The notes under the pieces: model-generated
What the model was told of the DNA's origin: nothing
Seen by the model: only the letters and a program-made list of their open reading frames with translations
Databases searched by the model: none
Assembly: GCA_021404685.1 (NCBI GenBank)
Contig: QWHC01000006.1
Span: 62,001 to 126,000, forward strand
From: Chloroflexi bacterium CFX4
Lineage (GTDB): Bacteria; Chloroflexota; Anaerolineae; Aggregatilineales; UBA2796
Length of the DNA: 64,000 nt
Direction of reading: 5' to 3'
Program-made: the position numbers and the translations under genes
In this document: in pieces, positions 17,575-25,442 of the stretch
Layout: every line of letters begins with the position of its first letter
Numbering within the stretch: position 1 is the first letter of the stretch

Positions 17575-17811
17575 GTGCCTAGCCAAGAGTCGATCACAGA
17601 AGAAACGCACATCGAACAGTTGCTTACGCGCTATCCGCAAGCGGCGCAAGTTTTTGTAGCTTGGCGCTTGGCGTGCGTTGGCTGTTGGCTGGCGTGCTTT
17701 CACACCTTGCATGATCTCAACGCGATTTACGGTATAGATTTACAGGCATTCATGGCGGATTTAAGGCGTGCTATTGCCTCCAAAGCACCGCAGGTGCATG
17801 ATCGTTCTTAA
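17575..17811 (+). CDS. DUF1858-domain protein (hybrid-cluster-associated / ScdA-N type)
   Basis: 78 residues from a GTG start with AAGGGA upstream. The protein is one complete DUF1858 domain: 'ITEETHIEQLLTRYPQAAQVFVAWRLACVGCWLACFHTLHDLNAIYGIDLQAFMADLRRAI'. Cys34-x-x-Cys37 (CVGC) is the family's conserved pair, and Cys41 adds a third. Such domains occur alone or at the N-terminus of Ric/ScdA iron-sulfur repair proteins, and are often found near nitrogen-oxide-response genes. It is preceded by an FNR-type promoter and followed 17 bases later by ywiC, forming an apparent two-gene operon. Confidence 0.85.
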   Translation: MPSQESITEETHIEQLLTRYPQAAQVFVAWRLACVGCWLACFHTLHDLNAIYGIDLQAFMADLRRAIASKAPQVHDRS

Positions 17812-17828
17812 GGGCTGAGGTGAATTTG

Positions 17829-18638
17829 ATGGAAAGTCTTGTGATGAGTAGTTCAACAACAAAGGCGCGCAGCACATGGCGCAGCGTCGTGCTGCCAACC
17901 GAACACGGTGCCTGGGGCTTCCTGAGCGAGCCGATTCTGCTTGGCTTGTTGGTGGCGTTTTCGTGGGCGGGCATCGCGCTTGGCGTAGCTGCCTTCGGCG
18001 TTTTCTTGGTGCAGCAGCCGCTTAAAATTGCGCTCAAGGATCGGCTGCGCGGTAAGTTCTACCCACGCACCAAGTTGGCAGCGCGTTTCGCCGCGCTATT
18101 TGGTGCGCTTGCCGTGATTGGCGGTGTGTTGGCGCTCTTGAACGCACGCCAAAATTTCCTCGCACCGCTGCTGATTGCCGTACCGTTGGCGCTCATCCAA
18201 GTTGGCTATGCAGCGCGTAATCAAGGGCGCGCAATGCTTCCAGAGATCAGCGGTGCGTGGGCGCTAGGTGCATCAGCGGCAATGATCGGGCTGGCGGGCG
18301 GCTTGACGGAAGGGACGGCATTCCTGCTGTGGCTGGTTATGGCAGTCCGTGCGCTCATCTCGATCATGTATGTGCGCGTGCGCTTGCGCCGTGCGCGCCA
18401 TGAGTCAGCACAGATTTGGGGTGCGCTGATCCTGCATGTGGCAGCCGTGCTGGGTTTTGCCTTGTTGTGGTTGATGGGTGTGGTTGGGGCTGCCTTGCCA
18501 ATGGGCTTTGGCGTGCTGTTGGTGCGTGCTGCCAAAGGCTTGATCGCACCTGCGGATGTGCCAACCAAAGTGATCGGCTTCACAGAGATGGGCTATGGCA
18601 TCTTGATTGCGATCTTCGCGGCAGCCGCAGTTGGTTGA
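17829..18638 (+). CDS. ywiC: YwiC-like membrane protein
   Basis: 269 residues from the ATG with TGAGG 8 bases upstream (a GTG 9 bases earlier is also in frame). It starts with the family signature 'VVLPTEHGAWGFLSEPILLGLLVAFSWAGIALGVAAFGVFLVQQPLKIALKDR' and contains about seven to eight membrane spans. B. subtilis ywiC lies in the FNR/nitrate-respiration region, and here the gene again sits in an FNR-box-controlled unit, which fits an anaerobic or nitrogen-oxide role. The molecular function is unknown. Symbol by family resemblance. Confidence 0.8.
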   Translation: MESLVMSSSTTKARSTWRSVVLPTEHGAWGFLSEPILLGLLVAFSWAGIALGVAAFGVFLVQQPLKIALKDRLRGKFYPRTKLAARFAALFGALAVIGGVLALLNARQNFLAPLLIAVPLALIQVGYAARNQGRAMLPEISGAWALGASAAMIGLAGGLTEGTAFLLWLVMAVRALISIMYVRVRLRRARHESAQIWGALILHVAAVLGFALLWLMGVVGAALPMGFGVLLVRAAKGLIAPADVPTKVIGFTEMGYGILIAIFAAAAVG

Positions 18639-18660
18639 TCAACGCGCTGCGCTGTATAAT
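18628..18660 (+). promoter_or_regulatory. Promoter of the bcp operon
   Basis: A perfect TATAAT at 18655-18660, 39 bases before the bcp start codon, with a weak -35 (GGTTGA) upstream overlapping the ywiC end. Confidence 0.5.
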
Positions 18661-18698
18661 GGCAAGCATCAGGTAACCTTGAATGAGAACATTTTGCC

Positions 18699-19169
18699 AT
18701 GGGCGATCTGCCAACCCTGCAAGCGCTGGCCAACATCAGCGTCCAAGATGACGCCGAACAAACTGTAACCTTAGCCCAGTATCTTGGTAAGCGCCTGCTG
18801 ATCTTCTTTTTCCCAAAGGCTGGCACTTCGGGCTGCACTGAGCAAGCATGCGGCTTCCGCGATGCCTTCCCACAGATCGAGGCAAAGGGCGCCTTGGTGA
18901 TCGGCATTAGTCCCGATGCGCCGAAAGCGCTTGCCAAATGGCGTGCCAAAGAGAGCCTGCCTTATATCCTGCTCAGCGACCCTGAGCATCGCTTGGCGGA
19001 TGCCTTCGGCGTGTGGGGCGAAAAAAGTATGTACGGCAAGAAGTATATGGGCATTATCCGTTCACATTTTGTGGTGGATGCTGAAGGCAAAATCGCGGCG
19101 GCGGAAGTTAAGATCAGCCCGAAGGACAGCGTGAAAAAAGGTGTGGCTGCCTTGCTGAAGGACGCCTAA
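18699..19169 (+). CDS. bcp: Peroxiredoxin, Bcp/PrxQ type
   Basis: 156 residues with the PrxQ layout: 'YLGKRLLIFFFPKAGTSGCTEQACGFRDAF', with peroxidatic Cys46 and resolving Cys51 five residues on, as in atypical 2-Cys enzymes. Later segments 'LLSDPEHRLADAFGVWGEKSMYGKKYMGIIRSHFVVDAEGKI' are family-typical. It reduces peroxides in the cytosol using thioredoxin. It heads a run of three genes: the next starts immediately after its stop codon. Confidence 0.95.
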   Translation: MGDLPTLQALANISVQDDAEQTVTLAQYLGKRLLIFFFPKAGTSGCTEQACGFRDAFPQIEAKGALVIGISPDAPKALAKWRAKESLPYILLSDPEHRLADAFGVWGEKSMYGKKYMGIIRSHFVVDAEGKIAAAEVKISPKDSVKKGVAALLKDA

Positions 19170-20222
19170 ATGCGCCGCCTTGCTTTGCTGTGCGCTGCGC
19201 TGATGCTGCTCGTCAGCCTTTCGCCGATTCGGGCGGATGATCCACCTACGGCGACACCTGCCGCTGCCCTGCCCGATCCCAATGCGCTGACCAACAGCGT
19301 GACCTATTGGGATGTGGGCATTGCCCTGAACTATCCTGCTTCGTGGCGTGCGCCGCTGTTCATCAATGGGCAAATGCTCTTGGGTGCTGATCCAAGTGCC
19401 GCGCTGAGTGGAACGCTTGAGCAGCCAATTGTGGCGCTGCGGATTATTGATCCCGTCGAGGAACTTGGCTTGCCCAAGGGCAGCGATCTAACCGAGATCG
19501 CCATCGCACTTAACCTGACGCTTGGCGATTCGCTGATTGTCGAAGAATCTGCCTTAGGTACATTGGCAGGCTTGGATGCAGGCTTTGCCGAAGTGGAGAA
19601 TCCAGAGCGCGGTTTGTACGGGCAAAGTTTCGCCTTCCTGCTGCCTGATGGGCGCTACGCCGCGCTGAGCGGCATCTCACGTGGCGATCAGTGGGCAAAC
19701 TTTGTAACCGTCTTTGCCGAGATACGCGCTTCGGCACGCTTGCTCAGCGCACGTGATGTGTCCGCGCTGCCCTTAGGCGATGGCGTGGTGACCTTTGAAG
19801 CCGGCGCTGTCCAATTCAGGCTGCCACAAGACTGGCAAGCTGAACCAATTGCCAACAAGCTCACTGCCTACCGAACGGCTGAGAGCGCGCTCTATGCGGA
19901 CGATAGCGCGCTTGCCAATGGTGCGATGCTTGTGCTTGGCACCCAGGACGCCCTGCCGCAAGGGCAGACCTTTAACCAAACAGTGCGGATGCTTCTTGGC
20001 TTGGATGATTCCGCACTGCTGAGCGCCGAGCAGATCGGCGGACGCCCTGCGCTGCGCCACGAGACGTTCGATCCAATCAGCGCGCAGCACATCGCGTTTA
20101 TCGCAGTGCAGCGCACGCCTGATCAAATCACCGTCATCCGCTGGAGCGCGCCGCTGCTGTTCTATCGTGCCTACCAACCGATCTTCAGGGCAATCTTGCA
20201 GTCAGTACGCTTTACAGATTGA
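19170..20222 (+). CDS. Secreted protein with two similar domains, function unknown
   Basis: 350 residues. A clear signal peptide (MRRLALLCAALMLLVSLSPIRA/DD) is followed by a short Pro/Ala/Thr linker and two comparable modules of about 145 residues. Each begins with a 'V.Y...GIALNYPASWRAP.....' or 'VVTFEAGAVQFRLPQDWQAEPI' strand, contains 'GAMLVLGTQDALPQG' or similar, and ends with a hydrophobic 'FRAILQSVRF' or '...VTVFAEIRASARLL'. The plan resembles PsbP/Mog1-like folds of secreted proteins. It starts directly after the bcp stop codon and precedes an M23-type gene by 3 bases, so all three form one operon. Confidence 0.65.
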   Translation: MRRLALLCAALMLLVSLSPIRADDPPTATPAAALPDPNALTNSVTYWDVGIALNYPASWRAPLFINGQMLLGADPSAALSGTLEQPIVALRIIDPVEELGLPKGSDLTEIAIALNLTLGDSLIVEESALGTLAGLDAGFAEVENPERGLYGQSFAFLLPDGRYAALSGISRGDQWANFVTVFAEIRASARLLSARDVSALPLGDGVVTFEAGAVQFRLPQDWQAEPIANKLTAYRTAESALYADDSALANGAMLVLGTQDALPQGQTFNQTVRMLLGLDDSALLSAEQIGGRPALRHETFDPISAQHIAFIAVQRTPDQITVIRWSAPLLFYRAYQPIFRAILQSVRFTD

Positions 20223-20225
20223 CCT

Positions 20226-20942
20226 ATGCCCAAACGTCGTTTGTTATACAGCCTTGTGCCGCTGTTGCTCTTAGCTGCCCTTGCCTTTTTGGTGTGGCGT
20301 GGAAGGCTCGATGGCATTTCGCCGACCGCCCAAACGCTGCGTGCGTGGTTTCAATCACCAGAGGTGCGCCCAGCCCTGATCAGCCGCTTGACAGCACCCT
20401 GCCCAAACGCGCCTTTTCTGCTGCCCTCAACGGGCTTTGTTGGCTTTTTATATGGTGATCCAACCGCGCCATATACGCCGCTTGCACCCCACACGGGCAT
20501 TGATATTTTCGGCGATGGCACAGTGGGTAGCATTCCTGTTTATGCCGCCTACGATGGCTATCTGACGCGCCTGCCGGAATGGCGCAGCAGCGTTATCATC
20601 CGCCACCCAAGCGATCCGCTCCAGCCCGACCGCCAAATCTGGACGTATTACACACACATGGCAAGCGAAAACGGCGCGCAATCCTACATCGTAGATGATT
20701 TCCCGCCCGCCACCAGCGAGAAATTTGTGCAGCGCGGCACGCTGCTCGGCTATCAAGGGCTGTACAGCGGCGCAGCCTATCGCATTGGTTTGCATGTGCA
20801 TTTCAGCGTCGTGCTGAGCGAACCTGACGGCAGCTTCCGCAACGAGACGCAGATCGGCAACACGCTCGATCCATCGCCCTATCTCGGCTTCAATGTGGAT
20901 GCGCGCCGCAGCCCAACCATCCCGATCCGCTGCGGCTCATGA
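20226..20942 (+). CDS. M23-family (LytM) metallopeptidase-like exported protein
   Basis: 238 residues with an N-terminal membrane anchor or signal (RRLLYSLVPLLLLAALAFLVW). The peptidase region shows 'PHTGIDIFGDG' (HxxxD zinc motif), 'VYAAYDGYLTRLPEWRSSVIIRH', 'YYTHMAS' and 'GLHVHFSVVL' (HxH), the M23 metal ligands in order. It should cut or bind peptidoglycan outside the cytoplasmic membrane. Last gene of the bcp operon; convergent with the Wzz-like gene, whose stop codon overlaps its end. Confidence 0.85.
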   Translation: MPKRRLLYSLVPLLLLAALAFLVWRGRLDGISPTAQTLRAWFQSPEVRPALISRLTAPCPNAPFLLPSTGFVGFLYGDPTAPYTPLAPHTGIDIFGDGTVGSIPVYAAYDGYLTRLPEWRSSVIIRHPSDPLQPDRQIWTYYTHMASENGAQSYIVDDFPPATSEKFVQRGTLLGYQGLYSGAAYRIGLHVHFSVVLSEPDGSFRNETQIGNTLDPSPYLGFNVDARRSPTIPIRCGS

Positions 20943-21626
20943 GCGCGGAATTTCGGCTAGGATGGGCAGATCAAGCGCTTCTAGCTCGCGGCGCGTGCGG
21001 AGCGTTGGATCGAGGTATTCGGCAAGGAAGGCAAGCCCAACGCCACCTAAAACGCCGATCAGGACGCGCAGCAAGGGCGCAAGGCGCTCTGTGATCGGCG
21101 TTGGCAGCGGCAGCACTTCCACAGCGTCTAGCGGCACAATACGCGCTGGCTGCCCGCTGAGCTGCGGAAAATAGGCGTCGCTTTTCTGTGCCAGCACCTG
21201 TATGGCTGCCTCTGCCACAGCGCGCAGCAGATCAGGATCAGCCGCCGTGAGGTAAAGCGTCATGATGCTCCGCACGCTATCAGAGGCGATCATCGCCCGC
21301 ACCGTTTCGCTATCCGCCGTTTGCTCGGCGGCATTCAGCAGCGCCACGACCTCACGCGCAAACGATTCCGTCCGCAGCCATGCCGCCAGGTTAATAATGG
21401 CATATTCCGAACCAAGCCACGAGATATAGCTGCTTTCCTCAAAGGTCTGCGCCGAGTCGGGCTGTGGCGGCTGCCCTGCTGTAAAGCGCAGCGTAACGCG
21501 CTGAAGCGGCGTTGGGCGCAACGCCTGCCCTAGCATTGGCAGACTGAGCGCCAGCGCGACCAAGGCAGGCACCGCGATCAGCCACCAACGGCGAATCAGC
21601 ACGGCAAACAGGCTTCGGAGTTCCAT
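20937..21626 (-). CDS. Wzz/chain-length-determinant-like membrane protein
   Basis: 229 residues from the second ATG, chosen because GAGG lies 9 bases upstream of it. One membrane span near the N-terminus ('RRWWLIAVPALVALALSLPML') and one near the C-terminus ('LLRVLIGVLGGVGLAFLAEYLDPTLRTRRELEALDLPILAEIP') bracket a mostly helical external part. The C-terminal 'G..LAFl.eylD.tlrt..e.e...lp.Lg.IP' is the Wzz/YveK signature. Such proteins control polysaccharide chain length. No tyrosine kinase domain or glycosyltransferase is nearby. It follows hom by 11 bases. Confidence 0.8.
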   Translation of the reverse strand: MELRSLFAVLIRRWWLIAVPALVALALSLPMLGQALRPTPLQRVTLRFTAGQPPQPDSAQTFEESSYISWLGSEYAIINLAAWLRTESFAREVVALLNAAEQTADSETVRAMIASDSVRSIMTLYLTAADPDLLRAVAEAAIQVLAQKSDAYFPQLSGQPARIVPLDAVEVLPLPTPITERLAPLLRVLIGVLGGVGLAFLAEYLDPTLRTRRELEALDLPILAEIPRS

Positions 21627-21637
21627 TGGCATTCACC

Positions 21638-22681
21638 TCACAACCATTCAGCCAATTCGATCAGATCGGAGAGCAGCGCATAAGCAGTCGCTTTGCCGCC
21701 GGCACCTGCGCCTGTTAGCGTTACCGCGCCGATCAAGTCCGTTTGATAAGTGATGGCATTCACGCCACCACCAACGCCCGCCAGCGGATCGCTGAGCGGC
21801 AAGCGTGTAGGGCGCACGGAAGCGCTCAACTGTCCATCGGCGCTGAGGGCGGCGCGTGCAATCAGCTTCCAACGCTCACCATTCGCCTGTGCGGATTGAA
21901 TGTCCTCAGGCGTTAGCTTGGTGATGCCTTCACGGTCAATATCTGCCATGCTGAGCGCCTTGCCAAAGATGATGTGCGCGAGGATGATCAGCTTGCCGGC
22001 AGCGTCAAAGCCTTCTACATCGTTGGTTGGGTCAGCTTCTGCATAGCCGCGTGCTTGCGCCTCGCGCAGGGCGTCGGCATACGGTTTGCCGCTTTCCATC
22101 TCGGTGAGGATGAAATTGGTCGTGCCGTTCACAATGCCGCGCAACTCGCTGATATGGCAACCCGCCAAGCCCTTGCGCGCCAAACGCAGCACGGGCGTGC
22201 CGCCCATCACCGTGCCTTCAAAGCCTAAGAAAACATCGCGGTGAGCTGCTTGTGCCATCAGATCGGGATAGGCGAGCGCAATCGGACCTTTGTTAGCGGT
22301 GATGACATGCTTGCCGGCTGCCAACGCTGCGCGAATATGTCCCATGGCGGGTTCGGCGTTGTTCTCGTAGGTGGTCGGTGTGATCTCAATGACGACATCC
22401 ACGCCGGGACGGGTGAGCATGGTCAGCGGCTCTAACCCACGGATTAGACGCGGCTGTGTTGGATAGTTGTTCAGATGCCCACTCTCCGCCGCCTGTGATA
22501 AGGCGTCAAGGGTTAAGCCGTCGAGGCGGAACAGTGAGCCACGCCGCGCCGTTGCCACGCCAATCAGGTTCAGGCGCAGGTTGTGTTGTGTTTCAAGGTA
22601 AGCGTGCCGCGCTTGCAGCAAGTCCACAAAGCCGCGCCCAACAGCGCCAAAGCCGATCAGGGCAAGGTTGAGTGTCTTCAT
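21638..22681 (-). CDS. hom: Homoserine dehydrogenase
   Basis: 347 residues from MKTLNLALIGFGAVGRGFVDLL, a GxGxxG nucleotide-binding start. Family motifs follow: 'VVIEITPTTYENNAEPAMGHIRAALAAGKHVITANKGPIAL', 'FEGTVMGGTPVL', 'LRGIVNGTTNFILTEME', 'AQARGYAEADPTNDVEGFDAAGKLIILAHIIFG'. It reduces aspartate semialdehyde to homoserine, the branch to threonine and methionine. It has no C-terminal ACT domain, so feedback control must differ from longer forms. An unknown gene lies 98 bases upstream on the same strand behind a terminated leader RNA. Confidence 0.95.
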   Translation of the reverse strand: MKTLNLALIGFGAVGRGFVDLLQARHAYLETQHNLRLNLIGVATARRGSLFRLDGLTLDALSQAAESGHLNNYPTQPRLIRGLEPLTMLTRPGVDVVIEITPTTYENNAEPAMGHIRAALAAGKHVITANKGPIALAYPDLMAQAAHRDVFLGFEGTVMGGTPVLRLARKGLAGCHISELRGIVNGTTNFILTEMESGKPYADALREAQARGYAEADPTNDVEGFDAAGKLIILAHIIFGKALSMADIDREGITKLTPEDIQSAQANGERWKLIARAALSADGQLSASVRPTRLPLSDPLAGVGGGVNAITYQTDLIGAVTLTGAGAGGKATAYALLSDLIELAEWL

Positions 22682-22779
22682 AGGGAGTCTCCGAGTGTGC
22701 GTTAAGGATAGGGTATGCGCGTGCAGACCCAACCATAGCGCGTTTGCACCCAAAAGACAATAGTCGGCTTTTCGCGGCG

Positions 22780-23316
22780 TCAAGCGCCCTGCCCTGCCTG
22801 CCAGCCGCTGTATTCGCCGCTGCCCGTGGCGTGGTGTTGCACCCAGAATTTTTGGGCAACCTCCGGACGTGCAAAACGCACTGCCGCACGCTGCTGATGG
22901 ACGATCTGCCCTTCCAAATACCACTGGACATGATCACGCTGTGTGAAGGCGTGCGGAATGTGACGCACCGTGCGTAATGCCTGCCACGCCGCCGCCGAAA
23001 GGTACTGGGTGTGGATCATGCGGATAGCGCTGACGGCAAGGCAGGCAATCTGATCGGTGTGGGTTGCCTCAGCCTGTGGATCAAGCGCGATCAAGTCGCC
23101 AACGGCATACCGCACGCACTGATACAAGCAGACTGCCTCGGCTGCGGCATAGTGCCGCCATGCGGTATAGGCGCCCACAAAGTGCCACGCTGCTGCCTGC
23201 TGATAAATATCGCAGCGGCTGCTTGGCGCCAGCAGGGCGGCGTGCGCGCCGTGCGGCGGAAAGGTTGTGGTTGGTTCAAAACTGTGTGCGTTAAAGAGTT
23301 TCACGTCCAAAGTCAT
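22780..23316 (-). CDS. Hypothetical protein downstream of a structured leader
   Basis: 178 residues from ATG with GGAGG 5 bases upstream. The protein is soluble, rich in Ala, His, Gln and aromatic residues ('AAAWHFVGAYTAWRHYAAAEAVCLYQCVRYAVGDLIAL', 'LSAAAWQALRTVRHIPHAFTQRDHVQWYLEGQIVHQQRAAVRFA'). No family is recognised. It is separated from its promoter by a leader with an intrinsic terminator, which suggests regulated read-through. hom follows 98 bases later on the same strand. Confidence 0.55.
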   Translation of the reverse strand: MTLDVKLFNAHSFEPTTTFPPHGAHAALLAPSSRCDIYQQAAAWHFVGAYTAWRHYAAAEAVCLYQCVRYAVGDLIALDPQAEATHTDQIACLAVSAIRMIHTQYLSAAAWQALRTVRHIPHAFTQRDHVQWYLEGQIVHQQRAAVRFARPEVAQKFWVQHHATGSGEYSGWQAGQGA

Positions 23317-23387
23317 GCTGCCTCCAATACACCCGTAGGGTGGCAACCTGAAGCCTGGCGCTCTGAGGGCTGTCTGCTGGCAACAAA

Positions 23388-23540
23388 AAACCGCATCCTC
23401 TTGCACCAGAAGACGCGGAAAATCGCGTGGGACAGGTGTTTGCTCTTGGTGAGCCACATCCCCTTGCAGGCAGGCACCTTAGGCTGTCCAACCCAGGTTG
23501 CCGAGCTTAGCCTTACGCTAAACTACTCCTGATGCTATGT
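23388..23540 (-). ncRNA. Structured leader RNA or small RNA ending in an intrinsic terminator
   Basis: A consensus promoter starts a transcript near 23539. Within about 150 bases the RNA can form: a 5' hairpin CGCTAA/TTAGCG; AGGCT/AGCCT enclosing CGGCAACCTGGGTTGG; GGCAACC pairing with AAGGTGCC; AGGTG/CACCT enclosing the small hairpin GCTC-ACCAA-GAGC. It then ends in an 11-bp terminator stem (CCGCGTCTTCT / AGAGGATGCGG, with two G-U pairs) followed by six U's (about 23385-23413). The GGCAACC...AAGGTGCC pairing recalls the P3 helix of SAM-I/SAM-IV riboswitches, but the other conserved segments of those classes are not seen. It is either a riboswitch-like attenuator for the downstream gene or a free small RNA. 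Confidence 0.5.
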
Positions 23541-23545
23541 TAGCG

Positions 23546-23574
23546 AGTATAGCAGGCTTCACTGTGTTTGGCAA
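23546..23574 (-). promoter_or_regulatory. Sigma-70 promoter of the leader RNA
   Basis: On the minus strand TTGCCA, exactly 17 bases, TATACT. The same -35/spacer/-10 arrangement is found at 43647-43675. Confidence 0.75.
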
Positions 23575-23661
23575 GCGCGGCTGGTGGCAAAAACTTGCCG
23601 CGCTGCCCTGTACGCGCCACAATTAAGCAACAGATACAGAAATGCACAGGAGTGAAGCGCT

Positions 23662-23877
23662 ATGAAGCATTGGCTGAGCTTATTGGGAATGGGTGTCCTT
23701 CTGCTGGCAGCACCCAACGCCGCCCTTGCCGCTGAGGATGCGAAAGCCAGCACGCCAGCAGGCATCGGCTTGCTGATTTTGGTGTTGGGCATCACGGCGA
23801 TTCTGATCGTCGGCGGCTATTACGTCCGCCAAAACCAGATGGCAGCAGAGGCAGAGAAGAAGGCACAGGAACAGTAA
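23662..23877 (+). CDS. Small exported/membrane protein
   Basis: 71 residues: a signal-like N-terminus (MKHWLSLLGMGVLLLAAPNAALA/AED), a short spacer, a second hydrophobic span (GIGLLILVLGITAILIVGGYYV) and a charged tail (QNQMAAEAEKKAQEQ). AGGAG lies upstream of the ATG. After cleavage it would be a single-span membrane protein with a short cytoplasmic tail. No family recognised; single-gene transcript ended by a strong terminator. Confidence 0.65.
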   Translation: MKHWLSLLGMGVLLLAAPNAALAAEDAKASTPAGIGLLILVLGITAILIVGGYYVRQNQMAAEAEKKAQEQ

Positions 23878-23880
23878 AGC

Positions 23881-23914
23881 GCACGGCACGGAATCAACCA
23901 ACTCCGTGCCGTGC
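23881..23914. terminator. Bidirectional intrinsic terminator
   Basis: GCACGGCACGGA / TCCGTGCCGTGC, 12-bp perfect stem with a ten-base loop and T-rich flank (TTCTATCTTT), between two convergent genes. Confidence 0.85.
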
Positions 23915-23922
23915 TTCTATCT

Positions 23923-25422
23923 TTATTCCGCGCTTGGCACTTGGCAGCACAACATCAGGTTCTTGGCGGCGTAGACCTCATCCACACGGCTAACCGGCAT
24001 CGTGTGCGGTGCGCTGTGCAGCAGATCAGGCGTCTCCCGCGCTTCCTGTGCGATGGCGTGCATGGCAGCGATGAAGCGATCAAGCGTTTCTTTGCTCTCG
24101 CTCTCGGTCGGCTCGATCAGCAGTGCCTCTGGCACGATCAGCGGGAAGTAGTTCGTTGGCGGATGAATGCCGTAGTCCATCAGGCGCTTGGAAATATCCA
24201 GCGCGTGGATGTCTGGCACGCCTTCAAAGCGCCCTTCCAGCACAAATTCATGCCCACACATGCGGTTGTACGGCACTGTATAGGTATCGGCAAGGCGCAC
24301 ACGCACATAGTTGGCGTTCAGCACGGCGTGGCGGCTGATCGCCTTCAAGCCTTCCGCGCCGTGCAGTGCGATATAGGTGTAGGCACGCACATGCATCCCA
24401 AAGTTGCCGTGAAACGCTTTCAGGCGTCCGATGCTCTTTTCAGGCATCACAAAGCCATAGAGCGGTGCGCCATCCTCAAAGGAGGACTCCTCAACGATAG
24501 CCACAATCGGACCGGGTAAGAAGGGCAGCAGCTTCTCGTTCACCGCCACAGGCCCTGAGCCGGGACCGCCGCCACCATGCGGCGTGCTGAAGGTCTTGTG
24601 CAGGTTATAGTGCATCACGTCAAAGCCAAGTTCGCCCGGCTTCACAACGCCAAGCATGGCGTTCATGTTGGCGCCATCCATGTACATTAAGCCGCCGCAA
24701 TCGTGGACAATCTTGATGATCTCTTTGATGTTTTCGTCAAAGACGCCGAGCGTACTCGGCACAGTGATCATCATGCCGGCAACGGTCTCGTCTGCGGCAG
24801 CGCGCAAGGCAGCCAGATCGACATCGCCACGCTCATCAGAGGGCAAGTTTACGACGGTGTAGCCTGCCATTGCCGAAGTGGCAGGATTCGTGCCGTGCGC
24901 GCTATCTGGCACAAGGATTTTGGTGCGCTTGGTATCGCCGCGCTCAAGGTGATAGGCGCGAATCATCAGGATGCCGGCGTACTCGCCCTGTGCGCCGGCT
25001 GCTGGCTGAAGGCTGCACCCTGCAAAGCCGCTGATTTCGCTCAGCCACTTTTGCAGCGTATACATGAGCGCCAAGGCGCCCTGTGCGGTCTCTGGTGCTT
25101 GCAGTGGATGCAGTTGGGCAAAGCCTGGCAGCCGTGCTGTATCCTCGTCAATCTTCGGGTTGTATTTCATGGTGCAAGAGCCAAGCGGATAAAAGCCTTT
25201 ATCTATGGCGTAGTTCAGTTGGCTGAGGCGCACAAAATGGCGCACTACGTCTAACTCGGAAACTTCGGGCAGATCGAGCGAATCGCGCAGCAGGTGATCG
25301 GGCAGCGGCTCTGCCTGTGGCACGTCCAGCTTGGGTAAGAGCGTATCAGCTTTGCGTCCGCTTGAGCTAAGCTCATAAATGAGTGGCTCAAGCACTTTTG
25401 CTTGAACAGTCTGGGTTGTCAT
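23923..25422 (-). CDS. gcvPB: Glycine dehydrogenase (decarboxylating), subunit 2 (P-protein beta)
   Basis: 499 residues. Signatures of the GcvPB half: 'GFYPLGSCTMKYNPKIDED', 'LQPAAGAQGEYAGILMIRAYH', 'VPDSAHGTNPATSAMAGY', 'DGANMNAMLGV', and the PLP-lysine region 'HYNLHKTFSTPHGGGGPGSGP'. Together with GcvPA it forms the P-protein of the glycine cleavage system, decarboxylating glycine onto lipoyl-GcvH. It follows gcvPA by 20 bases in one operon; gcvH and gcvT are not in this window. The start is the ATG after a GTG-CTG extension. Confidence 0.96.
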   Translation of the reverse strand: MTTQTVQAKVLEPLIYELSSSGRKADTLLPKLDVPQAEPLPDHLLRDSLDLPEVSELDVVRHFVRLSQLNYAIDKGFYPLGSCTMKYNPKIDEDTARLPGFAQLHPLQAPETAQGALALMYTLQKWLSEISGFAGCSLQPAAGAQGEYAGILMIRAYHLERGDTKRTKILVPDSAHGTNPATSAMAGYTVVNLPSDERGDVDLAALRAAADETVAGMMITVPSTLGVFDENIKEIIKIVHDCGGLMYMDGANMNAMLGVVKPGELGFDVMHYNLHKTFSTPHGGGGPGSGPVAVNEKLLPFLPGPIVAIVEESSFEDGAPLYGFVMPEKSIGRLKAFHGNFGMHVRAYTYIALHGAEGLKAISRHAVLNANYVRVRLADTYTVPYNRMCGHEFVLEGRFEGVPDIHALDISKRLMDYGIHPPTNYFPLIVPEALLIEPTESESKETLDRFIAAMHAIAQEARETPDLLHSAPHTMPVSRVDEVYAAKNLMLCCQVPSAE

Positions 25423-25442
25423 CAGCACATCTCTTTCTTAAG

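Noticed and set aside
23330-23350. T-box-like string AGGGTGGCAACC on the plus strand
   Set aside because: It differs from the T-box core (AGGGTGGNACCGCG), lies on the strand opposite to the terminated leader, and no tRNA-synthetase or amino-acid gene follows on the plus strand.
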